Below, in pieces: positions 22,489-28,818 of a DNA stretch of 33,725 nucleotides; the first letter of the stretch is position 1, and each line of letters starts with the position of its first letter. A model generated the notes under the pieces. The model saw nothing but the letters and a program-made list of their open reading frames with translations. It had not been told where the DNA came from and did not search any database. The stretch covers positions 1 through 33,725 of the forward strand of contig MHEK01000041.1 in the NCBI GenBank assembly GCA_001803795.1. Direction: 5' to 3'. The translations under genes and the position numbers were made by a program. Source of the stretch: Nitrospirae bacterium RBG_16_64_22. Its GTDB lineage: Bacteria > Nitrospirota > RBG-16-64-22.

Positions 22489-23745
22489 ATGGACCAGTCC
22501 GCCAAACGCCGCCGCGTCGCCGTCACGGGCCTGGGTCTCGTCACCCCCCTCGGATTGGGCGTCGAGAAGTCCTGGTCCGCCCTCGTCCGTGGAGAATCGG
22601 GCGTCCGGCGGATCACACGCTTCGATCCAACCCTCTTCAACTGCCAGATCGCCGCCGAGGTCAAGGACTTCGATCCCGCCGGCTTCATCGACGCCAAAGA
22701 GATCAAGAAGATGGACACGTTCATCCACTACGCGCTCGCGGCGTCCCAGATGGCCGTGGACGACGCCCGCCTCGCGTTCGGCGCGGGCGAGGCGGACCGG
22801 GTCGGCGTGCACGTCGGCGCGGGAATCGGCGGACTCCAGGCGATCGAGAAGTACCACGAGGTGTACAGGACGCGCGGCCCCGGGCGGATCTCGCCTTTCT
22901 TCATCCCGATGGTCATCATCAATCTCGTCTCCGGCCAGATCTCGATCCGTTTCGGCGCCAAGGGGCCGAACTCCTGCGCCGTCACGGCCTGCTCGACGGG
23001 GACGCACTCGATCGGCGACGCGGCGCGCCTGATCCAGCACGGCGAGGCCGACGTCATGATCGCCGGCGGGACCGAGGCCACCATCACGCCCCTCGCGATC
23101 GGCGGCTTCGCGGCTATGAAGGCCCTGTCCCGCCGCAACGACGATCCTACCCACGCGTCCCGCCCGTTCGACCGGGACAGGGACGGTTTCGTCATGGGAG
23201 AGGGGGCCGGCATCGTCATCCTCGAAGAATGGGGACGCGCCGTCCGCCGGGAGGCGAAGATTTACGCCGAGGTGATCGGCTACGGCGCGACGGCGGACGC
23301 CTACCACATCACGGCCCCGCCCGACGATGGGGAGGGGGCCGTTCGTTGCATGCGGCGCGCGATCGAGGATGCCCGTATCCAGGCCGACCAGGTGGGATAC
23401 ATCAACGCCCACGCCACGTCGACCTTCGCCGACTCCATCGAGATCCACGCAATCAAGGAGGTCTTCGGCGCCCACGCCCGCAAGCTCGCCGTCGGAGGCA
23501 CGAAGTCGATGACCGGCCACCTTCTCGGCGCGGCCGGCGGCATCGAGGCCATCTTCTCCGTCCTCGCCATCGACCGCGGGATCCTGCCTCCGACGATCAA
23601 CCAGGAACACCCTGACCCCGCGTGCGACCTCGACACCATCCCAAACACGGCGCGGCAGGCCAAAATCGACTGCGCCCTTTCCAATTCATTCGGGTTTGGC
23701 GGGACCAACGCCTGTCTTATCTTTCGCCGCCCCGACCTCGCATGA
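22489..23745 (+). CDS. fabF: Beta-ketoacyl-ACP synthase II
   Basis: FabF elongates acyl-ACP by condensation with malonyl-ACP. The 418-residue protein has Cys168 (TACSTGTHSIG), His308 (NAHATST) and His344 (SMTGHLLGAAGG), the Cys-His-His triad of KAS I/II. The start is ATG 22489. The stop overlaps the rnc start in ATGA. Confidence 0.96.
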   Translation: MDQSAKRRRVAVTGLGLVTPLGLGVEKSWSALVRGESGVRRITRFDPTLFNCQIAAEVKDFDPAGFIDAKEIKKMDTFIHYALAASQMAVDDARLAFGAGEADRVGVHVGAGIGGLQAIEKYHEVYRTRGPGRISPFFIPMVIINLVSGQISIRFGAKGPNSCAVTACSTGTHSIGDAARLIQHGEADVMIAGGTEATITPLAIGGFAAMKALSRRNDDPTHASRPFDRDRDGFVMGEGAGIVILEEWGRAVRREAKIYAEVIGYGATADAYHITAPPDDGEGAVRCMRRAIEDARIQADQVGYINAHATSTFADSIEIHAIKEVFGAHARKLAVGGTKSMTGHLLGAAGGIEAIFSVLAIDRGILPPTINQEHPDPACDLDTIPNTARQAKIDCALSNSFGFGGTNACLIFRRPDLA

Positions 23746-24470
23746 ACGCCGATCCGTGGGAGAACAACGGCGGCCTGGACGCCCTTGAGGACCGCCTCGG
23801 CCACCGTTTCAAGGACCGAGATATCTACATTGAAGCCCTCACGCACAGCTCCTACGCGAACGAGCACAGGGGAGAGTCCGTCCGTCCCAACGAACGGCTG
23901 GAGTTCCTGGGAGACGCCGTCCTCGACCTCCTCGTGAGCGACATGCTGATTGCGGAGCGTCCGGACGCCACCGAGGGAGACCTTTCGAAGACAAGATCCC
24001 TTCTGGTTTCCGAGACGAGCCTTTCGACGATTGGAAGCGCCCTTGGGCTCGGCCCTCTGCTCCGTCTAGGGAAAGGCGAGGAGCTTTCGGGCGGACGGGA
24101 GAAGAAATCGCTCCTGGCTGACGCCTTCGAAGCCGTCCTGGGGGCCGTCTACATGGACGGGGGTATCGATGCGGCCCGCCGGCTCGTCGAGGCGCATTTC
24201 TTCCCCGTTCTGGCCGAACCCGGTCTCCTGGGGCGGAGGGATTTCAAGACATCCCTCCAGGAGCTGTGCCAGGCGCGCGGGCTCGGCCTCCCCGTCTACC
24301 GCGTCGTCGAGGAAGAGGGGCCCGACCACGCGAAGACCTTCCGCGTCGATCTCGTCGTCGACGGCGTCCGCCGGGGGACCGGGACGGGGAGAAACAAGAA
24401 GGAAGCCGAACAGGACGCGGCCCGGATCGCGCTGGACACTCTATCGCTCGCCGACGAGAAGATCTCGTGA
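23742..24470 (+). CDS. rnc: Ribonuclease III
   Basis: RNase III cleaves double-stranded RNA in rRNA maturation and mRNA turnover. The 242-residue protein has the signature NERLEFLGDAVLDL (Glu51, Glu54, Asp58) and the second acidic pair Asp127 and Glu130 in LADAFEAVLGAVYMDG. A double-stranded RNA-binding domain covers about 170-238. It is coupled to fabF (ATGA) and to purM (GTGA); the acpP-fabF-rnc order is common in bacteria. Confidence 0.96.
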   Translation: MNADPWENNGGLDALEDRLGHRFKDRDIYIEALTHSSYANEHRGESVRPNERLEFLGDAVLDLLVSDMLIAERPDATEGDLSKTRSLLVSETSLSTIGSALGLGPLLRLGKGEELSGGREKKSLLADAFEAVLGAVYMDGGIDAARRLVEAHFFPVLAEPGLLGRRDFKTSLQELCQARGLGLPVYRVVEEEGPDHAKTFRVDLVVDGVRRGTGTGRNKKEAEQDAARIALDTLSLADEKIS

Positions 24471-25501
24471 ATCGGGGGCTCACCTACAAGGGATCCGGCG
24501 TCGACATCGAAGCCGGAAACAGGTTCGCCCGCCGGATCTCGGGCCTTGCCCGCGCGACGAGGCGCGCCGGCGTCATCGGAGGGATCGGCGGCTTCGGCGG
24601 GCTCTTCGCTCTCCCGAAGGCTTACAAGGAACCCGTTCTCGTCGCCGGAACCGACGGCGTCGGGACAAAGCTCAAGATCGCCTTCGCGACCGGCCGCCAC
24701 GATACGGTCGGCATCGACCTCGTCGCCATGTGCGTGAACGATATCCTGACCCTCGGCGCCGAACCGCTGTTCTTCCTGGACTATTTCGCCACCGGCCGGC
24801 TGGACCGGGAGACCGGCGCGGCGATCATCAAGGGAATCGCCGCCGCCTGCCGGCAGGCCGCCTGCGCCCTGCTCGGCGGCGAAACGGCCGAGATGCCGTC
24901 CTTCTATCCGCCGGGAGAGTACGACCTCGCGGGCTTCGCCGTCGGCGTGGTCGAACGGAAGAGGATTATCGACGGGCGAAAGATCCGTCCCGGCCACGTC
25001 CTTGTCGGCCTTCCGTCCTCCGGGCTTCACAGCAACGGATACTCACTCGCCCGGAAGGTCCTCTTCGAAACCGCCGGACTTTCCGTCGGAGACCGCGTCC
25101 CGGGACTTCGCCGGCCGCTCGGCGACATCCTTCTCGCGCCGACGCGCATCTACGTCCGAAGCGTCCTTCCGCTCGTCCGCCGGGACGTCATCCATGGGAT
25201 CGCGCACATCACGGGCGGCGGAATCACAGAGAACCTCCCGCGGATCCTCCCCCGCGGGTGCGGCGCCGTCGTCGACCGGTCCGCATGGACGCCTCAGCCC
25301 GTGTTTCGCCTCATCGAGGAGAAGGGGGGCGTCTCCCGACAGGAGATGTTTCGCGTCTTCAATATGGGCATCGGCATGATTCTCGCCGTGCCGCCCCGCT
25401 CCGCCACGCTCGTCCTGAAGGCGCTCGAACGGACGGGAGAACGGCCCTCCGTCATCGGCGAGGTCGTGCGGGGAAGAAGGGGGGTCCGTTATGCCGGGTG
25501 A
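24467..25501 (+). CDS. purM: Phosphoribosylformylglycinamidine cyclo-ligase (AIR synthetase)
   Basis: PurM makes AIR in de novo purine synthesis with ATP. The 344-residue protein has the N-terminal LTYKGSGVDIEAGN, the motif VAGTDGVGTKLKIA, LLGGETAEMP and HITGGGITENLPR, all diagnostic. The start GTG 24467 overlaps the rnc stop in GTGA. purN follows with an 11-bp overlap, so two purine steps are coupled to the lipid operon. Confidence 0.96.
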   Translation: MNRGLTYKGSGVDIEAGNRFARRISGLARATRRAGVIGGIGGFGGLFALPKAYKEPVLVAGTDGVGTKLKIAFATGRHDTVGIDLVAMCVNDILTLGAEPLFFLDYFATGRLDRETGAAIIKGIAAACRQAACALLGGETAEMPSFYPPGEYDLAGFAVGVVERKRIIDGRKIRPGHVLVGLPSSGLHSNGYSLARKVLFETAGLSVGDRVPGLRRPLGDILLAPTRIYVRSVLPLVRRDVIHGIAHITGGGITENLPRILPRGCGAVVDRSAWTPQPVFRLIEEKGGVSRQEMFRVFNMGIGMILAVPPRSATLVLKALERTGERPSVIGEVVRGRRGVRYAG

Positions 25502-26111
25502 GCGGATGAGAATCGGGGTTCTCTGCTCCGGCCGGGGGTCCAACCTCCAGGCGATTCTCGACGCCTCGCGCGACCCGGCCTACCCGGCCGAGGTTGCCGT
25601 TGTCATAAGCGACAACCCGCGCGCCTACGCGCTCGACCGCGCCCGCGCCCGCGCCGTCCCCGCCGAGGTGATCATCCCCGCGTCGTTCCCGGACCGGATC
25701 CAGCACGATCTGGCCGTCGCCCAGCGCCTGAAAGAATACGGCGTCGGGCTCGTCGCCCTGGCGGGGTACATGAGGATCGTCTCCCCCCAGTTCATCCGCC
25801 GCTTTCCCGGCCGGGTCATGAACATCCACCCCGCGCTTTTGCCGTCCTTTCCTGGTCTCCACGCCCAGAAGCAGGCGGTCCTCTACGGAGTGAAGGTGTC
25901 GGGCGTCACCGTCCACTTCGTGGACGAAGGAGTCGACACGGGACCGATCATCCTGCAAGTCCCCGTCGCCGTGGCCGAGGAGGACACGGAGGAGTCCCTC
26001 TCGGCGCGAATCCTCGAGCACGAGCACCGGGCGTATCCCGAGGCCATCCGCCTCTTCGCCGAGGGCCGAATCAGGGCCGAGGGCCGGCGGGTGTGGATCA
26101 GGCGGTCTTGA
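25491..26111 (+). CDS. purN: Phosphoribosylglycinamide formyltransferase
   Basis: PurN transfers a formyl group from 10-formyl-THF to GAR. The 206-residue protein has LCSGRGSNLQAILDA at the N-terminus and the active-site segment MNIHPALLPSFPG with GVTVHFVDEGVDTGPII downstream (Asn, His and Asp of the family). I chose ATG 25491, with AAGGGGGG six bases upstream; ATG 25506 is also possible. It is the last gene of the operon before the accessory island. Confidence 0.95.
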   Translation: MPGERMRIGVLCSGRGSNLQAILDASRDPAYPAEVAVVISDNPRAYALDRARARAVPAEVIIPASFPDRIQHDLAVAQRLKEYGVGLVALAGYMRIVSPQFIRRFPGRVMNIHPALLPSFPGLHAQKQAVLYGVKVSGVTVHFVDEGVDTGPIILQVPVAVAEEDTEESLSARILEHEHRAYPEAIRLFAEGRIRAEGRRVWIRRS

Positions 26112-26136
26112 ATATTCCACTCAGATGGGGCATAAT
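26108..26136 (+). promoter_or_regulatory. Predicted sigma-70 promoter for hicBA module 1
   Basis: TTGAAT (26108-26113), a 17-bp spacer and CATAAT (26131-26136). It overlaps the end of purN and would start transcripts near 26143, so the GTG at 26180, not the ATG at 26135, is the likely hicB start. Confidence 0.5.
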
Positions 26137-26179
26137 GCAAAAAAAGGGCTGCGCCGAATTCGGCCGGGAGACTGACGTC

Positions 26180-26425
26180 GTGTTCACAGAATACATCCAG
26201 GCGGCGCTTGAAAAGGCGGAGTACAAGAAACTGGACGATGCGACCTGGTTTGCCCAAATCCCCGGCTTTGAAGGCGTGTGGGCGAATGGCAAATACGTCG
26301 AGGAATGCAGAAAGGAGTTGGTCGAAGTCCTGGAGGAGTGGCTTGTTCTCAAGCTGCGGGACGAGGACTCCATTCCCGTTGTCAAGGGCATCGGCATTCG
26401 CGTCAAGGAAATCACAACAACCTGA
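26180..26425 (+). CDS. HicB-family antitoxin (module 1)
   Basis: The 81-residue protein (N-terminus FTEYIQAALEKAEYKKLDDA) matches short HicB antitoxins, with the core TWFAQIPGFEGVWANGKYVE and a C-terminal EVLEEWLVLKLRDED helix. It should neutralise the HicA encoded two bases downstream. GTG 26180 has GGGAG nine bases upstream and gives a family-like N-terminus. This stretch is visibly more A+T-rich than the operon before it, which suggests acquisition. Confidence 0.85.
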   Translation: MFTEYIQAALEKAEYKKLDDATWFAQIPGFEGVWANGKYVEECRKELVEVLEEWLVLKLRDEDSIPVVKGIGIRVKEITTT

Positions 26426-26427
26426 AG

Positions 26428-26640
26428 ATGCCTTCCGTCTCGAGGAAGGAGCTTATCAGAAAATTCAGGGCGCTGGGATACTTCGGGCCTTTTTCGGGCG
26501 GCAGGCATCAGTTCATGATTCAGGGCTCAAAGAAAATCCGCATTCCGAATCCACATGGAAGCGGAGACATCGATATCAGTCTGTTGAAGGAAATACTCAA
26601 ACAGGCAGGTATTGACCGAAACGCGTGGGAACAAGCTTAA
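26428..26640 (+). CDS. HicA-family mRNA-interferase toxin (module 1)
   Basis: The 70-residue protein folds as a dsRBD-like HicA toxin that cleaves mRNA. The catalytic His lies in FSGGRHQFM, in the usual G(S/x)(H/R)H context. The C-terminal segment reads ISLLKEILKQAGIDRNAW. The gene begins two bases after the hicB stop, antitoxin first. Only three bases follow its stop before the tRNA-Ala fragment. Confidence 0.87.
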   Translation: MPSVSRKELIRKFRALGYFGPFSGGRHQFMIQGSKKIRIPNPHGSGDIDISLLKEILKQAGIDRNAWEQA

Positions 26641-26643
26641 CGT

Positions 26644-26695
26644 GGGGGGTTAGCTCAGCTGGGAGAGCGTCCCGATTGCATCGGGAAGGTCGTGG
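26644..26695 (+). pseudogene. Truncated tRNA-Ala (anticodon TGC), 5' two-thirds only
   Basis: GGGGGGT plus a complete D-arm (TAGCTCAGCTGGGAGAGCG) and an anticodon arm TCCCG-ATTGCAT-CGGGA (anticodon TGC) are intact. The sequence stops after AGGTCGTGG, in the T-arm, and the GIY-YIG reading frame starts there. The first 26 bases are identical to those of the intact tRNA-Ala at 26958. It cannot form a functional tRNA alone. Confidence 0.85.
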
Positions 26696-26949
26696 AACTT
26701 ATGGAAGAGGTCTACACCGTCTACGTTCTTCAAAGCGAGAAGGACGGATCCTTCTACATCGGCCAAACAAGGAACTTGACCGGAAGACTCATCCGTCACA
26801 ACGCGGGCGCGGTCACATCCACAAAGGCAAGGCGCCCCTGGATCGTTGTCTGGGGCCAGACTTTTCCCGATCGGAGCGAAGCGATACGCAGGGAAAAAGA
26901 ATTGAAGAAACAAAAGAGCAGGAGGTTTCTCCAAGATTTGATAAAGTAA
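26692..26949 (+). CDS. Small single-domain GIY-YIG nuclease
   Basis: The 85-residue protein is a stand-alone GIY-YIG domain of the UvrC/URI-like type. The motif YTVYVLQ...GSFYIGQT supplies the two signature Tyr-containing segments, with the catalytic Arg in NLTGRLIRHNAG and the Glu in EAIRREKELKK. The C-terminus RRFLQDLIK is typical. Such small GIY-YIG proteins are considered mobile or repair nucleases. The frame opens at GTG 26692 inside the tRNA fragment; ATG 26701 is the next start (GGA six bases upstream). It ends eight bases before the intact tRNA-Ala. Confidence 0.85.
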   Translation: MELMEEVYTVYVLQSEKDGSFYIGQTRNLTGRLIRHNAGAVTSTKARRPWIVVWGQTFPDRSEAIRREKELKKQKSRRFLQDLIK

Positions 26950-26957
26950 ATACCATT

Positions 26958-27033
26958 GGGGGGTTAGCTCAGCTGGGAGAGCGCTAGAATCGCACTCTAG
27001 AGGTCGTGGGTTCGATCCCCATACCCTCCACCA
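26958..27033 (+). tRNA. tRNA-Ala (anticodon CGC)
   Basis: The 76-nt gene includes an encoded CCA. The acceptor GGGGGGT pairs with ACCCTCC with one G-T pair. The anticodon stem CTAGA/TCTAG frames ATCGCAC, with anticodon CGC. The T-arm is GTGGG-TTCGATC-CCCAT. All arms close, so it should be functional. It directly follows the GIY-YIG gene. Confidence 0.95.
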
Positions 27034-27064
27034 TTAAACTCCCGAACCCAGCCAGGATCTCCCC

Positions 27065-27103
27065 GGAGAGCGTCCCGATTCCTGATCGGGATACCGTCCA
27101 CCA
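27065..27103 (+). pseudogene. tRNA-Ala fragment (D-arm end, anticodon-like hairpin, acceptor end)
   Basis: GGAGAGCGTCCCGATT is identical to 26662-26677 of the truncated tRNA. It is followed by a perfect TCCCGAT-TCCTG-ATCGGGA hairpin and then ATACCGTCCACCA, which matches the 3' end of the intact tRNA at 12 of 13 positions. The T-arm and 5' acceptor are missing. An A-run follows. Confidence 0.75.
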
Positions 27104-27134
27104 AAAAAAATTTATCCAAGGGGAGGGACGACGG

Positions 27135-27335
27135 ATGAAGCTCCACGTCGTGATCGAACGTGACGAACTCGGCTACTTTGTCGCTGAAGTTCCCGCTCTG
27201 CCCGGTTGCCTGTCCCAGGGGACCACGGAGCAGGAAGCGTTGGCGAACATCAAGGAAGCGATCGAAGGCTGGCTTGAGGTCATGGAAGAAAAACACGCGA
27301 TCGATCGGACAAAGGCGGTCGAGGTCCTTGTATAG
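27135..27335 (+). CDS. HicB-family antitoxin (module 2)
   Basis: The 66-residue protein (MKLHVVIERDELGYFVAEVP, then ALPGCLSQGTTEQEALANIK) is a typical short HicB with the D-x-x-G-Y-x-V-x-x-P-x-L-P-G-C motif. No separate DNA-binding domain is present. ATG 27135 has GGGAGGG eight bases upstream. The TAG stop shares its G with the GTG start of the toxin gene. Confidence 0.9.
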   Translation: MKLHVVIERDELGYFVAEVPALPGCLSQGTTEQEALANIKEAIEGWLEVMEEKHAIDRTKAVEVLV

Positions 27336-27556
27336 TGACCGAGCCTCTAAGGCTTTGTTCCGGAACCGAGGCGGTCCGAAAGTTCCAGAAGGCCGGTTGG
27401 ACGCTCGCGCGGCGGAAGGGTTCCCACGCCATGCTTACCAAGCCCGGTTATCCCTGGACCCTTTCAGTCCCGCAACACGGAGAGCTTGGCTTCGGTCTCT
27501 TGCGAAAGCTCCTCCGCCAAGCCGGTCTCTCGATCGAGGAGTTCAACGGTCTCTAA
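27335..27556 (+). CDS. HicA-family mRNA-interferase toxin (module 2)
   Basis: The 73-residue protein has the HicA pattern: TEAVRKFQKAGWTLARRKGS, the catalytic His in KGSHAML, SVPQHGELGFGLLRKLLRQA and the end GLSIEEFNGL. The GTG 27335 start overlaps the hicB stop by one base. It is only distantly related to the module 1 HicA (different His context and C-terminus), so the two pairs are not recent duplicates. Confidence 0.9.
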   Translation: MTEPLRLCSGTEAVRKFQKAGWTLARRKGSHAMLTKPGYPWTLSVPQHGELGFGLLRKLLRQAGLSIEEFNGL

Positions 27557-27581
27557 TCCGTCAACCGGTCTCCGTGTCTTC

Positions 27582-28007
27582 TCAGGCCGTCCCCGCGTCG
27601 GAAACCAAGAAGTATCCCCTGTCCTCCCTGACCTCCGGCGAAAGCTCTTTGTGGGGGGCGTGCAGGGTCGGGTAGTGCTGGAGCAGAAGCTCCCGCAACC
27701 CCGAGTAGTTGTCGCCCGAAAGATAGCGCCGGATCGGGACCGTCGTCCCTCCCTCGACGGAATGGGCGTAGAAGTAGACCTCGATCACGGGTTCGAGACG
27801 TTCCGGGGCGATCTGCTCCGCCCACTCCATCAATGCCTCCGCGTCCACCCAGTACGACACGACCGGGTCCTCGACGGCAAACCCGTGCGCCTTCTCCATA
27901 TAGTAGCGCCACAGTTGGAACTCCTCCAGCGCCACGTACCGGACGTTGTCCACGTCCGAGCTTCCGTTCTGCCTCAGCCGGCACTTCACCAACTTGATCT
28001 TCCGCAT
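27582..28007 (-). CDS. Protein of unknown function
   Basis: The 141-residue soluble protein begins MRKIKLVKCRLRQNGSSDVD and is rich in Tyr, Trp and acidic residues (for example LWRYYMEKAHGFAVEDPVVS). No signal peptide or membrane segment is visible. GGGAGGGGAT precedes ATG 28007, a strong coding sign. It lies 54 bp after the lipoprotein on the same strand, so it may be the last gene of the pil operon. I do not recognise a family. Confidence 0.7.
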   Translation of the reverse strand: MRKIKLVKCRLRQNGSSDVDNVRYVALEEFQLWRYYMEKAHGFAVEDPVVSYWVDAEALMEWAEQIAPERLEPVIEVYFYAHSVEGGTTVPIRRYLSGDNYSGLRELLLQHYPTLHAPHKELSPEVREDRGYFLVSDAGTA

Positions 28008-28061
28008 GGGGGATCCCCTCCCACCGGCTCCTCCCGTCTGAGCCCTCCCCGTATCTTGACT

Positions 28062-28808
28062 CTAAGGTTTTGGCTCCGAAACCGTCACGCTGAACGCCTG
28101 CGTGGTTTCGGCCCCGTATTCGTCTTTGGCCGCGACGACGGCTCGCCGCTTGACTCCAAGGCTGGCACTATCGGCCGTCCAGGCCAAATGGCCCGTTTTG
28201 GGATTCACGGTCATGCCGGCAGGCCCTTCCTTCAATACGAAAGTCACCGCATCCCCGTCCGGATCCCGTGCGGCAATCGCATAGGTATAGAGCGGCTCTT
28301 TGAGGCTCGCCGTCACGGGGGGAGACGTCGTGATCACGGGCGGCCCGTTCACGACCTTCCAGGCACCCTCACGCGGTTCGCTCAACTGTTTCCCATCGTT
28401 TGACTGGACCACAAGCTTCAGAGTGTCTTCCCGCTTGATCCGTCCACGCGGGAACACATCGCCTTCGACGCCGTCGACGGCATCTCCGTTCACGAACCAG
28501 GCAAACCGCGTGCTTAGCTTGTCTCCCTCCTTATCCCAAACGCGGACGGTCGCTTTAATCGGCTCCGAGCCTGTCGGGGGATCCGGCTTGATCCATACCC
28601 CCAGTACGACCGGCCGCTGATTCGGCTTGGCGACTTCCCGATCAGATTCCGTGGCCCGCACCGCGCCGCCCTGCCCGGCTGGTCCTTTCCTCTCCCCCTG
28701 CCCCTCCGGTCCCGGTTTGGGCTCGACTTCCGTCGCGCCGCGGCACCCGGCGAACAGCAGGACCGTGGCCAGCAACGCAAGACATCCACTCCGTTTCCTT
28801 CGGGTCAA
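28062..28808 (-). CDS. Lipoprotein with Ig/cadherin-like domain, pil-operon associated
   Basis: The 248-residue protein has a lipoprotein signal (basic start, hydrophobic stretch, lipobox LLFAGC with Cys22). A charged Gly/Glu/Lys-rich linker follows, then two beta-rich parts. The second (PPVITTSPPVTA, then RDPDGDAVTFVL and GHLAWTADSASLG) resembles cadherin-like or putative-Ig domains with Ca-type DPDGD motifs. It is predicted to sit in the outer or inner membrane facing the periplasm. TTG 28808 has AGGAG seven bases upstream. It starts 10 bp after the pilY1 stop, so it is co-transcribed; it may aid pilus assembly or PilY1 function, but that is inference. Confidence 0.72.
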   Translation of the reverse strand: MTRRKRSGCLALLATVLLFAGCRGATEVEPKPGPEGQGERKGPAGQGGAVRATESDREVAKPNQRPVVLGVWIKPDPPTGSEPIKATVRVWDKEGDKLSTRFAWFVNGDAVDGVEGDVFPRGRIKREDTLKLVVQSNDGKQLSEPREGAWKVVNGPPVITTSPPVTASLKEPLYTYAIAARDPDGDAVTFVLKEGPAGMTVNPKTGHLAWTADSASLGVKRRAVVAAKDEYGAETTQAFSVTVSEPKP

Positions 28809-28818
28809 AGACGAACTC

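Noticed and set aside
26644-27033. Group I intron with a GIY-YIG homing endonuclease in a tRNA gene
   Set aside because: Bacterial tRNA group I introns known to me sit in the anticodon loop. Here the break is in the T-arm, and about 260 bp is taken up almost entirely by the ORF, leaving no room for a catalytic intron core.
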